A stretch of DNA of 6,169 nucleotides from Pseudomonadota bacterium (GCA_021780975.1 JAJXXS010000253.1:1-6169); one strand, 5' to 3'; shown: positions 1-5,554, counted from the stretch's first letter. A program made the numbers and translations. Notes: generated by a model not told the origin, from the sequence alone.

Positions 1-704
1 ATCGCCAGGGCGGCTCGCCCTATTCGATGGACGCCAACCTGCTGCATATCTCCTATGAGGGACGCCATTTGGAGAACCCCGGCGCCGAGCCCGAGGAGGA
101 CATGTGGCGCTGGACCGTGGCGCCCGAGAAGGCGCCCGACGAGGCGGAATACGTGGAAGTGGAATTCGCCCGCGGCGACATCCGCGCCATCAACGGCGTC
201 GCCATGAGTCCGGCGCAGGTGCTGGCGGAACTCAACCGCCTGGGCGGCAAGCACGGCATCGGGCGGCTGGATCTGGTGGAAAACCGCTACGTCGGCATGA
301 AGTCGCGCGGCTGCTACGAGACCCCGGGCGGCACCCTCATGCTCAAGGCCCACCGCGCCATCGAGTCCATCACACTGGACCGCGAGGTCGCCCACCTCAA
401 GGACGATCTCATGCCGCGCTACGCCAGCCTCATCTACAACGGCTACTGGTGGAGCCCCGAGCGCCGCGCCCTGCAGGTGCTCATCGACCACACCCAGGAG
501 CGCGTCAACGGCTGGGTGCGGCTCAAGCTGTACAAGGGCGGCGTCATGGTGGTGGGGCGGGATTCCGCCAGCGATTCGCTGTTCGACCCCGCCATCGCCA
601 CTTTCGAGGACGACGCCGGCGCCTACAACCAGGCCGACGCCACCGGATTCATCCGCTTGAATGCCCTGCGCATGCGCATCGCCGCCAAGCGCAAAGGCCA
701 CTGA
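1..704 (+). CDS. argG: Argininosuccinate synthase, C-terminal part (5' end outside window)
   Basis: This is the C-terminal ~234 residues of argininosuccinate synthase. The enzyme joins citrulline and aspartate with ATP cleavage to give argininosuccinate, the penultimate step of arginine synthesis, in the cytoplasm. The reading frame is open from base 3 and begins RQGGSPYSMDANLL, the equivalent of the conserved 'YS(I/M)D.NL' block of the family, so the ATG at 27 is internal and not the start. The hallmark stretch GRLDLVENRYVGMKSRGCYE lies at about 261-320. Its Glu and Tyr, 12 residues apart, fit the citrulline-binding pair known in the family. The C-terminus (RMRIAAKRKGH) is complete, ending in TGA at 702-704. 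Family proteins are about 400 residues, so roughly 40% is missing to the left. ppnP follows after 8 bp, suggesting co-transcription. No frame damage is seen. Confidence 0.95.
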   Translation, partial: RQGGSPYSMDANLLHISYEGRHLENPGAEPEEDMWRWTVAPEKAPDEAEYVEVEFARGDIRAINGVAMSPAQVLAELNRLGGKHGIGRLDLVENRYVGMKSRGCYETPGGTLMLKAHRAIESITLDREVAHLKDDLMPRYASLIYNGYWWSPERRALQVLIDHTQERVNGWVRLKLYKGGVMVVGRDSASDSLFDPAIATFEDDAGAYNQADATGFIRLNALRMRIAAKRKGH

Positions 705-712
705 GGAAAACC

Positions 713-1024
713 ATGCAACAGTTCGACAACGTCTCCGTCGCCAAGCAGGCCAACGTCTTCTTCGACGGCAAATGCGTCTCCCACACCGTGCATCTGCCGG
801 ACGGCACGCGCAAGTCCGTGGGCGTGATCCTGCCCGGGCGCCTCACCTTCAACACGGGCGCGCCGGAGGTCATGGAGACCGTGGCGGGGCGCTGCAAGGT
901 GCGCATCGCCGGAGCGCCGCAGTGGCAGGAATACGGCCCGGGCGAATCCTTCGCGGTGCCGGCCGACTCGTCCTTCGAGATCGAAGTGGCGGAGCCGTAT
1001 CACTACGTCTGCCACTTCGGCTGA
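713..1024 (+). CDS. ppnP: Pyrimidine/purine nucleoside phosphorylase, PpnP/YaiE family
   Basis: A 103-residue cupin-fold protein of the PpnP (formerly YaiE, DUF1255) family. Characterised members split purine and pyrimidine nucleosides with phosphate into base and ribose-1-phosphate, in the cytoplasm. The sequence aligns over its length with my memory of E. coli PpnP (94 aa). Shared blocks are KSVGVILPGRLTFNT around residues 36-50, the 'PEVMETVAGRCKV' strand, 'QWQEYGPGESFAVP' at about 71-84, and the closing 'VAEPYHYVCHF'. The start is ATG 713, preceded by TGAGGAAAACC; this Shine-Dalgarno-like GAGGA overlaps the argG stop, so the two genes are probably translationally linked. The longer frame open to the left is an argG shadow. 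The gene ends tail-to-tail with the next minus-strand gene, only 9 bp away. Confidence 0.9.
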   Translation: MQQFDNVSVAKQANVFFDGKCVSHTVHLPDGTRKSVGVILPGRLTFNTGAPEVMETVAGRCKVRIAGAPQWQEYGPGESFAVPADSSFEIEVAEPYHYVCHFG

Positions 1025-1033
1025 AGGCGCGCC

Positions 1034-2194
1034 TCAGTCGCCGGTGGCCTTGAGCTTCTGGCCCACCACCGGGTAGCCGGCGGCTGACCATTCGGGGAAG
1101 CCGCCGCGCAGCCAGTAGATGTTCTTGTAGCCCGCGCGTTCGGCCACCACGACCGACTTGTAGCTCTTCCAGCACACCGTGCCCTGGCAGTACATGATGA
1201 AGGGCGTGTTCTTGTTCTTGGGCAGCTTGGATAGGTCGAACTTGTCCACGCTGGCGTCGAAGTCGGGCTCCTTCGCGCTCACTTCCACATAGGGATCCCA
1301 GATGGCGCCCGGCAGGTGGCCGGCATGCCATTCCTCCGGCACGCGCACGTCGTAGACCGCCGTGCCCTGGGCCATCAGTTGCTTGGCTTCGGCGGCGCTG
1401 ATGGTCTTGGCGCCCGGCACGAAGGTGGGCGTGGTGTGCAGCATGCTGCCGATGTTCTTGAATTCGCTGGCGTTGGCCGCCTTGAAGCTCAGCCCCAGTT
1501 CATTGAAGCGCATCACCGCGGCGACGATGCGCGCGCGTTCCGCCGGGTCGACGCGGCTGTCCACGGCAAAGGCCTGCACCGGGACGGTCGCCGTCTGGCC
1601 GACGATGCGACCGCCGTTCTTGCGTATCCAGGCGTCGGCATCGGTCTTGTCGGCCACCGCCATGTCGTAGGTATGCGTCTGCAGGCCGAACAGGGTGGCG
1701 TCCTGCATGGCCTGGTACTTCACTTCGGCGAAATAGCTGCGCGTGGCGATGCCCTGCTCGTTGAGGTCGCTGCGCACCAGGGCGCCGGTGAGGGATTCGT
1801 AGCTGGGCACGGCCAGGCGTGCGCCTTTGGCGGTCTGCAGGGAGGTGATGCGCGACCCCGCCGGCACCACGTAGGCCGCAGAGGCTGTCTCCTCGGTGCT
1901 GGCCGCTGGAGTGAAGCCGAACTGCACGAGCGAGGCGATGGTCTGGCTGGGCGCCAGCAGGATGTCGAAATCGCCCGCCTTGCCGTCGCGCGCGGCGAAG
2001 AAAGGATCGCGGTAGTAGATCACCTTCACGGGCTCTTTCGCGGCGGCACGCACCGCCTGGCTGAAATCGAGATAGCGCTTGATGGTGTTGTAGCTGCCGA
2101 GCGATTCCTGGTCGCTGCGCACGATGGCGAGCGTGAGGGCGGACGCGGAAACCGGCAGGCTGAGCAGGGCGAGGGCGAGGAGTTTGTACTTCAT
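1034..2194 (-). CDS. Exported PhnD-like substrate-binding domain fused to a C-terminal rhodanese
   Basis: A 386-residue protein starting at ATG 2194 (MKYKLLALALLSLPVSASA), a clean Sec signal peptide with an ASA cleavage site after residue 19; an ATG at 2203 and a GTG at 2245 are less likely starts. Residues ~20-255 resemble periplasmic PhnD/SsuA-type binding proteins: LTLAIV opening strand, 'FDILLAPSQTIASLVQFGFTP', 'GARLAVPSYESLTGAL', 'TYDMAVADKTDADAWI'. Residues ~265-380 are a rhodanese domain: 'AVYDVRVPEEWHAGHLPGAI', then the active loop YCQGTVCWKS with candidate catalytic Cys336 and a second Cys341, then 'WLRGGFPEWSAAGYPV'. Rhodaneses transfer sulfane sulfur through a persulfide Cys. A periplasmic sulfur-binding or sulfur-transfer role is inferred. 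No permease or ATPase gene is nearby, so it is not an ordinary transporter component. No strong ribosome-binding site is visible. Confidence 0.85.
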   Translation of the reverse strand: MKYKLLALALLSLPVSASALTLAIVRSDQESLGSYNTIKRYLDFSQAVRAAAKEPVKVIYYRDPFFAARDGKAGDFDILLAPSQTIASLVQFGFTPAASTEETASAAYVVPAGSRITSLQTAKGARLAVPSYESLTGALVRSDLNEQGIATRSYFAEVKYQAMQDATLFGLQTHTYDMAVADKTDADAWIRKNGGRIVGQTATVPVQAFAVDSRVDPAERARIVAAVMRFNELGLSFKAANASEFKNIGSMLHTTPTFVPGAKTISAAEAKQLMAQGTAVYDVRVPEEWHAGHLPGAIWDPYVEVSAKEPDFDASVDKFDLSKLPKNKNTPFIMYCQGTVCWKSYKSVVVAERAGYKNIYWLRGGFPEWSAAGYPVVGQKLKATGD

Positions 2195-2271
2195 GGGCAA
2201 CATCCAAAAGGAACGGTTATGAAAGGTGCTGATAGGGCAGCACACTTCATGCCTTAACGGATGCGGCGGTA

Positions 2272-2288
2272 CGTATCTTTAAAATACG
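2272..2288. promoter_or_regulatory. AT-rich imperfect palindrome upstream of the PhnD-rhodanese gene
   Basis: The 17-bp sequence CGTATCTTTAAAATACG is an imperfect dyad: the outer CGTAT/ATACG arms are perfect and 7 of 8 arm positions pair around the central base. It lies 78 bp upstream of the ATG at 2194, in the only AT-rich patch of this intergenic stretch, where the gene's promoter should be. An operator role is inferred from form and place only. Confidence 0.3.
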
Positions 2289-2418
2289 CTTAACATGTAT
2301 TGCGCGCGGCAGGTTACGCGTGGGGCTGCCAAGCCGGGTTCGGCCGCGCGTGTCGGGATTTCGCAGCAGGCGCATGAATCCTCATCACATTTGCCGAGGG
2401 ATTCCTGTTTGCGGGGCG

Positions 2419-3303
2419 CTACATTTCGCGCCCCAAACGCCCCTCGCGATAATCCGCCACAGCCTGGCGTATCTCCTGCTCGGTGTTCATCACGAAGGGG
2501 CCGTACTGGACGATGGACTCCTTGAGCGGGCGGCCGGCAATCAGCAAGGCCTTCGCCTCGGCCGCGGCTTCGATGATGACCCCGTCGGCGCCTGCATCAT
2601 TGCCCAGGATGGCCATGCGCTGCGCCGGCACTTCCTGGCCCGCGATGGCGACCGCGCCGCGATACACGTAGACGAAGGCATGGTGGTCCGCAGGCAGGGG
2701 CTGGCCAAAGCGGCTGCCGGCCGCCAGGTGCAGATCCAGGTAGAGCGGCGCCGTGGCCTCCCGCGCCACCGCGCCTTCCACGCCATGGGAGGCGCCGGCG
2801 ATGACGATGGCCTCGACCCCCGCTTCGGTGGCGAAGCGCGGCAGGTCCGCGGCGGCGAAATCGCGGTACCAGGGCGCCATCATCTTGTCGTGCGCAGGAA
2901 GATTGAGCCAGAGCTGGAAGCCTTCCATGCGTCCTGCCTCCTGCTCGGGGATTTCCGAATGGATCACCCCGCGTCCCGCCGTCATCCACTGCACGCCGCC
3001 GTTCTCCAGCAGGCCCTCGTGTCCCGCGCTGTCGCGGTGGCGCATGCGCCCGGCGATCATGTAGGTCACCGTCTCGAAACCGCGGTGGGGATGGTCTGGA
3101 AATCCGGCGATGTAGTCGTCCGGATCGTCGCTGCCGAAGGCGTCGAGCATCAGGAACGGATCGAGACGGCGCTGCAGGGGCTGGGTCAGCACGCGCGTGA
3201 GCGTCACCCCGGCGCCGTCGGAGGTCTTCTGGCCGGTGACGAGTTGCTCGACGGTGCGGGAGTGGGCGATGGGTTCGGCCGGGAGGGCGATACTGGCGGG
3301 CAT
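2419..3303 (-). CDS. Pirin family protein (bicupin, metal-binding)
   Basis: A 294-residue pirin, the usual family length. The N-terminal cupin carries the metal ligands of the family: HPHRGFET at residues 71-78 gives His71 and His73, and VIHSE gives His115 and Glu117. The spacing fits the His-His-His-Glu iron site of human pirin (H56, H58, H101, E103). The C-terminal cupin follows ('LYLDLHLAAGSRFGQPLP', 'AFVYVYRGAVAIAG') and the tail 'GRPLKESIVQYGPFVMNTEQEI' is typical. Some bacterial pirins open quercetin (quercetinase activity); others act as redox-sensitive partner proteins, so the substrate cannot be named here. ATG 3303 is preceded by AAGGAG at a 4-base spacing, a strong ribosome-binding site. 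It lies 40 bp downstream of the RelE/ParE toxin gene on the same strand with no terminator between, so readthrough from the toxin-antitoxin promoter is possible. Confidence 0.93.
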   Translation of the reverse strand: MPASIALPAEPIAHSRTVEQLVTGQKTSDGAGVTLTRVLTQPLQRRLDPFLMLDAFGSDDPDDYIAGFPDHPHRGFETVTYMIAGRMRHRDSAGHEGLLENGGVQWMTAGRGVIHSEIPEQEAGRMEGFQLWLNLPAHDKMMAPWYRDFAAADLPRFATEAGVEAIVIAGASHGVEGAVAREATAPLYLDLHLAAGSRFGQPLPADHHAFVYVYRGAVAIAGQEVPAQRMAILGNDAGADGVIIEAAAEAKALLIAGRPLKESIVQYGPFVMNTEQEIRQAVADYREGRLGREM

Positions 3304-3343
3304 GGGACTCCTTGGTCAATCGGTTACGCGTCTGCAAACGGGG

Positions 3344-3640
3344 TTATGTTGCAGGGTAGCCCGCTTCGCGCTGGTTGCGAATTGCCAGTACGAACACAGT
3401 ATCTATTTCGGGCACATAGCGATACAGGGCCACATACCCGTGAGAACCGCGGCCGATCACGAGCTCGCGCTTGGCATTCGTCACGGGGCGACCGATCAAC
3501 GGGTTTTGCACCAGGACATCCAATGCAGCGATGATTTCGCGAACACGCTGCGCTGGATCCTGCACCGCATTGCTCGCCAGATGCTCAAGGATGCGATCAA
3601 AGTCTTCCGCAATCTCGGGCGCCAACTCGACATGGGACAT
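3344..3640 (-). CDS. RelE/ParE-family toxin of a type II toxin-antitoxin pair
   Basis: A 98-residue protein with the RelE/ParE toxin pattern: an N-terminal helical hairpin (LAPEIAEDFDRILEHLAS), 'ALDVLVQNPLIGRPV', a 'RELVIGRGSHGYVALYRY' strand pair, and the closing 'DTVFVLAIRNQREAGY', where basic and aromatic residues of this fold sit. Family members either cut mRNA on the ribosome (RelE) or poison DNA gyrase (ParE); the sequence alone does not decide between them. The start is ATG 3640, just 2 bases after the TGA of the antitoxin gene (TGA-GG-ATG), so translation is coupled. The frame is also open further upstream to 3727, but that lies inside the antitoxin gene and is not the start. Size, order and spacing all fit an antitoxin-first TA operon, and the gene appears intact. 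Confidence 0.87.
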   Translation of the reverse strand: MSHVELAPEIAEDFDRILEHLASNAVQDPAQRVREIIAALDVLVQNPLIGRPVTNAKRELVIGRGSHGYVALYRYVPEIDTVFVLAIRNQREAGYPAT

Positions 3641-3642
3641 CC

Positions 3643-3927
3643 TCAGGGGGTCAGCTTGCGCGTAACAGGGCGTTCGGCAGCCTTGCCGGCCATGCGCGCT
3701 TCCAGATAAGCGCGCATTTCTTCCCACGGAATGGTCTTGCCCGTGGCGACAATGCCGGCATAGCGATCTTCTGCCATGGCGTCGAACTCAGCACGGTGTT
3801 CGGCCCGTTCCGTCTTCTCGGCAATCGCTTCGAGTATGAAGCCATGAGCCGTCGTCCCTGCGCGTTTGGCTGCAACGCCAACACGGGATTTCAGGTCATC
3901 CGGCAGGCGTATGGTGGTCGTGGACAT
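3643..3927 (-). CDS. Ribbon-helix-helix (CopG/Arc-type) antitoxin
   Basis: A 94-residue protein that begins MSTTTIRLPDDLKSRVGVAA, the beta-strand and first helix of a ribbon-helix-helix DNA-binding domain. The second helix follows ('TTAHGFILEAIAEKTE', residues ~25-40). The C-terminal half is charged and helical (EHRAEFDAMAEDRY, EEMRAYLEARMAG), as expected for a toxin-wrapping segment. The start ATG 3927 has GGAG six bases upstream; a TTG at 3939 in frame is less likely. In this family the protein neutralises its toxin and represses its own operon, here probably through the inverted repeat at 3959-3976. The toxin gene starts 2 bases after this stop codon. The family is clear, but the exact antitoxin subfamily is not recognised. 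Confidence 0.83.
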   Translation of the reverse strand: MSTTTIRLPDDLKSRVGVAAKRAGTTAHGFILEAIAEKTERAEHRAEFDAMAEDRYAGIVATGKTIPWEEMRAYLEARMAGKAAERPVTRKLTP

Positions 3928-3955
3928 GTTGGGCTCCAAGAGAAGTACCGAAGCC

Positions 3956-3976
3956 AGTGTAGCACTTTTGTGTTAC
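3956..3976 (-). promoter_or_regulatory. Probable promoter -10 and operator of the RHH-RelE/ParE operon
   Basis: On the minus strand TACACT (3961-3956) resembles a -10 box and lies 28 bases before the antitoxin ATG. It overlaps the inverted repeat GTAGCAC-TTTT-GTGTTAC (3959-3976), whose 7-base arms match at 6 positions. No convincing -35 hexamer is seen at 16-18 bp. RHH antitoxins usually bind such short dyads over their own promoter, so this is a likely autoregulation site. Confidence 0.45.
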
Positions 3977-4083
3977 TGATGGAGACAAGGCAATCGCACC
4001 CCATCGTTCTTGCGTTCGCCAGTTCCAGATGCTTCCCTAACGATTAGGGGGCCGTTGATGCGACTTTGCCCGTCCTGGGGAAA

Positions 4084-4099
4084 AATCGCGTCTGACACA
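4084..4099 (+). repeat. Degenerate copy of the transposase terminal repeat
   Basis: AATCGCGTCTGACACA matches the 16-bp repeat AATCGTGTCTGACCCC at 13 of 16 positions and is preceded, like the copies at 5539 and 6055, by a run of A. It lies 18 bp beyond the vapC stop codon, in plus orientation, so the vapBC pair is bracketed by this copy and the inverted copy at 4785-4800. It could be an old element end or partly chance similarity. The surrounding interval between the two toxin-antitoxin operons (3977-4117) holds no gene that I can support. Confidence 0.45.
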
Positions 4100-4117
4100 A
4101 TTTGTCTTCCAAGATTT

Positions 4118-4546
4118 CTACAGGAAAGGATTTTCGACCGTGAGCTTGTCGATGCGCTGACCGTGACCGTGCTGCAGGTCTTCGCTATACAGCCGAGCGC
4201 AGCCTGCCTCCAGGGCTGCGGCGACGATCAGGGCATCATAAAAGCTGAAGCGATATCGTGCCTGGATGTCGATGCCGCGCTGGTAGAGCGCCTGGCTGGG
4301 CATGATGTGCCAGAGCGGGCTCAGCACGGTGCGCAGGTAAGCCCCGGCGCCCGCGTGGTCTAGGGGAATGTGCGCCTTGCGCAGCGCCACGTTCAGACAT
4401 TCCTGCACCACCTGGTGGCTGATGCAACCGCTACCGGTGGCGATGCCGTTGCGGATCAGGCGCGCAGCGATGTCGTGCTTGCGCGTGTCAGCATCGTCGA
4501 GGTGATAGAGAAAGACGTTGGTGTCGATGAAGTGTTCAGCGCTCAT
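4118..4546 (-). CDS. vapC: PIN-domain ribonuclease toxin, VapC family
   Basis: A 142-residue PIN-domain protein. The acidic residues expected of a metal-dependent ribonuclease are all present: Asp8 in FIDTNVFLY, Glu49 in VVQECLNV, Asp104 in SFYDALIVAAAL, and Glu122/Asp123 in LYSEDLQHG. VapC toxins cleave structured RNAs, often initiator tRNA or rRNA, until bound by their VapB antitoxin. The start ATG 4546 (MSAEHFIDTN) lies inside the 3' end of the upstream antitoxin frame, whose stop would be at 4536, an 11-base overlap typical of coupled TA pairs. The toxin frame shows no damage, while the antitoxin frame is broken twice. An orphan toxin with complete catalytic residues suggests that it is poorly expressed, is held by another antitoxin, or has lost toxicity by a change that cannot be seen here. 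Confidence 0.9.
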   Translation of the reverse strand: MSAEHFIDTNVFLYHLDDADTRKHDIAARLIRNGIATGSGCISHQVVQECLNVALRKAHIPLDHAGAGAYLRTVLSPLWHIMPSQALYQRGIDIQARYRFSFYDALIVAAALEAGCARLYSEDLQHGHGQRIDKLTVENPFL

Positions 4547-4650
4547 TCATCTCGTCCCGGCTGAATTTTCGACCGAGACGTACGCGGCCGCGCAATTCCT
4601 CCGTCAACGCGTCAAACTCCCGCGTCCGCGCTTCCCGGCGGGTATATTCC

Positions 4651-4690
4651 TCCAGCCAGCGGCGGAACTCTCCAGCCAGCGGCGGAACTC
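4651..4690. repeat. Perfect 20-bp tandem duplication inside the antitoxin gene
   Basis: The 20-mer TCCAGCCAGCGGCGGAACTC occurs twice in perfect tandem (4651-4670, 4671-4690). On the coding strand one copy encodes EFRRWL plus two bases. Because 20 is not a multiple of three, the duplication shifts the frame. The two copies are identical, which suggests a recent event. Confidence 0.97.
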
Positions 4691-4712
4691 ATCGTTCAGC
4701 GTCGTATGTTCG

Positions 4713-4722
4713 GCGCGCGCGC
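4713..4722. repeat. (GC)5 dinucleotide tract at the first antitoxin frameshift
   Basis: Five GC units in a row within CGGCGCGCGCGCCCGCGCGG. Four units would keep the antitoxin in frame, reading ARARAEHTTLND. With five units translation runs into TGA 17 bases further on. Dinucleotide tracts are prone to replication slippage. Confidence 0.8.
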
Positions 4723-4784
4723 CCGCGCGGCCTCGATGAGCTTTTCGTCGGCGCTTAATGTGATGTTTTTCATCTAACAAAAAA

Positions 4785-4800
4785 GGGGTCAGACACGATT
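4785..4800 (-). repeat. Terminal repeat, copy at the transposase 3' end
   Basis: GGGGTCAGACACGATT, the perfect reverse complement of the copy at 5539-5554. On the minus strand it reads AAT CGT GTC TGA CCCC in the transposase frame, so the repeat itself supplies the last residues (NRV) and the stop codon of the transposase. Confidence 0.9.
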
Positions 4801-5496
4801 ATTATCCTTCCTGGGCCTGCCCACGCCCATCGATGCGGCTCTGCGCTGCGCCAGCTCTTCGATCTGCGCCCTGAATCGTGCACCGCCCAGCGCCCAGCCT
4901 TTATGAACGCATTCGCGGATTTCCTTGAGCTCGGCGTTAGGAATGGCCGCCCTGAACAACTGGCGGTATGCGCTTTGCCGTTCGGACATGCTGCGCCCCA
5001 GGCGCAGGTACTCGTCATGGGGCGTGAGCCACTTCGAGTCCGAACCGATTTCGCCGAGAGCATTGAACGCGTAGCTTGACCAGGGATATTCCTTGGCGTG
5101 CGCCACCATGCCGGCCCGCACTGGGTTGAGCTCGATGTAACGCATCAGTGTGAGCAGGTACTGCTCGCTGTCAACGACCGTGGCGCGGTAGCGGCCCTCC
5201 CAGAGCGTGCCACTGCGTTGATAGGTCGAGTTGAAATACTGCACATATTTCCTGCCCACCGACTGGAAGACTTTGCCGATGGTGTTCTCCAGCTGAGGGG
5301 TGGCGAGGAGGTGGATGTGGTTGGTCATCCAGACATAAGCGTGGATGAGAAGACCGTGTTTTTGCGCCGCTTCAGCCAGGGTGTCGCGAAAGAATTGATA
5401 ATCGATGGTGGCACCAAAGATGGCCTGACGGTTATTGCCACGCTGGATGATGTGCTGCGGTTGGCCGGGAATGACATAGCGGGGGAGGCGGGCCAT
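4789..5496 (-). CDS. REP-associated tyrosine transposase (RAYT), Y1/HUH family
   Basis: A 235-residue transposase of the IS200-like Y1 superfamily, RAYT branch. N-terminal block: MARLPRYVIPGQPQHIIQRG with NNRQAIF. The HUH metal-binding motif is His60-Ile-His62 in 'YVWMTNHIHLLATP'. Candidate catalytic tyrosines are Tyr84 and Tyr87 in GRKYVQYFN. The family signatures 'SGTLWEGRYRATVVDS' and 'YIELNPVRAGMV' follow, then a basic C-terminal tail (GRPRKDNNRV). Such enzymes nick single-stranded DNA and form a 5'-phosphotyrosine link; RAYTs act on REP-type palindromic repeats. The frame is intact and full length. The start is ATG 5496, without a strong Shine-Dalgarno; a TATATAA at 5530-5524 on the minus strand could be its -10. 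The stop codon lies in the terminal repeat. The vapB remnant begins 15 bases downstream on the same strand. Confidence 0.93.
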   Translation of the reverse strand: MARLPRYVIPGQPQHIIQRGNNRQAIFGATIDYQFFRDTLAEAAQKHGLLIHAYVWMTNHIHLLATPQLENTIGKVFQSVGRKYVQYFNSTYQRSGTLWEGRYRATVVDSEQYLLTLMRYIELNPVRAGMVAHAKEYPWSSYAFNALGEIGSDSKWLTPHDEYLRLGRSMSERQSAYRQLFRAAIPNAELKEIRECVHKGWALGGARFRAQIEELAQRRAASMGVGRPRKDNNRV

Positions 5497-5538
5497 GGCG
5501 GTCGGGCTGAAAAAAGTGTGACTTTATATAACATAAAA

Positions 5539-5554
5539 AATCGTGTCTGACCCC
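5539..5554 (+). repeat. Terminal repeat, copy upstream of the transposase gene
   Basis: AATCGTGTCTGACCCC, an exact inverted partner of 4785-4800, preceded by a run of A as at 6053-6056. It lies 43 bp upstream of the transposase ATG and next to the promoter-like TATATAA, so transposase binding here could also affect its own expression (inference). Confidence 0.9.

Larger units (their letters stand above)
4536..4773 (-). pseudogene. VapB-like antitoxin gene broken by two repeat expansions
   Basis: From ATG 4773 the frame reads MKNITLSADEKLIEAARARA, a ribbon-helix-helix-like antitoxin N-terminus, then shifts and stops at TGA 4698-4696 after 25 codons. The rest survives in other frames: 'EHTTLNDEFRRWLE', then 'EEYTRREARTREFDALTEEL' and 'RDEMNER' ending in TGA 4538-4536. 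Two events explain the damage: one extra GC in the (GC)5 tract at 4713-4722 (+2) and a 20-bp tandem duplication at 4651-4690 (+20). Removing 22 bases gives an uninterrupted 71-codon protein with an 11-base overlap into vapC. The native upstream region is gone: the transposase unit ends 12 bp before the ATG and no Shine-Dalgarno is seen. A sequencing or assembly error could mimic either change. Without a correction the product would be a 25-residue peptide. Confidence 0.85.
4785..5554 (-). mobile_element. REP-associated transposase unit with 16-bp inverted ends
   Basis: A 770-bp unit made of one HUH transposase gene bounded by perfect 16-bp inverted copies of GGGGTCAGACACGATT (4785-4800) and AATCGTGTCTGACCCC (5539-5554). 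No flanking target duplication is visible, which fits single-strand Y1 transposases and RAYTs. The outer boundaries are inferred from the repeats; the true mobile unit may be larger, since further copies lie at 4084, 6055 and 6079. The left end sits 12 bp from the vapB start codon. RAYT genes are generally thought to be single-copy and domesticated to spread small repeats rather than themselves. Confidence 0.7.

Noticed and set aside
27..29. ATG at 27 as the start of a 225-residue protein
   Set aside because: The frame is open to the left edge and the residues before it (RQGGSPYS) are conserved argG sequence, so it is an internal methionine.
104..712. Long plus-strand frame upstream of ppnP in the same frame
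   Set aside because: It is a low-complexity Arg/Gly/His-rich shadow of argG; ppnP has its own ribosome-binding site and matches its family from ATG 713.
1316..2257. Plus-strand 313-codon frame opposite the PhnD-rhodanese gene
   Set aside because: Composition is that of an antisense shadow in GC-rich DNA, with no recognisable domain; the minus-strand gene has signal peptide and domain motifs.
2376..2404. Imperfect hairpin GAATCCTC...GAGGGATTC downstream of pirin as a terminator
   Set aside because: It has a bulge and a 12-base loop, and no T-run follows on the minus strand, so it is not a convincing intrinsic terminator.
2320..3534. Plus-strand 404-codon frame opposite pirin
   Set aside because: Spans pirin, an intergenic gap and part of the toxin gene on the other strand, with no motifs; a high-GC shadow.
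3647..3654. GGGGTCAG as another copy of the terminal repeat
   Set aside because: Only 8 bases match and they lie inside the intact RHH antitoxin coding sequence; chance is sufficient.
4130..4575. 11-bp direct repeat ATTTTCGACCG at 4130-4140 and 4565-4575 on either side of vapC
   Set aside because: A repeat of this length is expected several times by chance in 6 kb, and both copies are explained by coding sequence at the ends of vapC and vapB.
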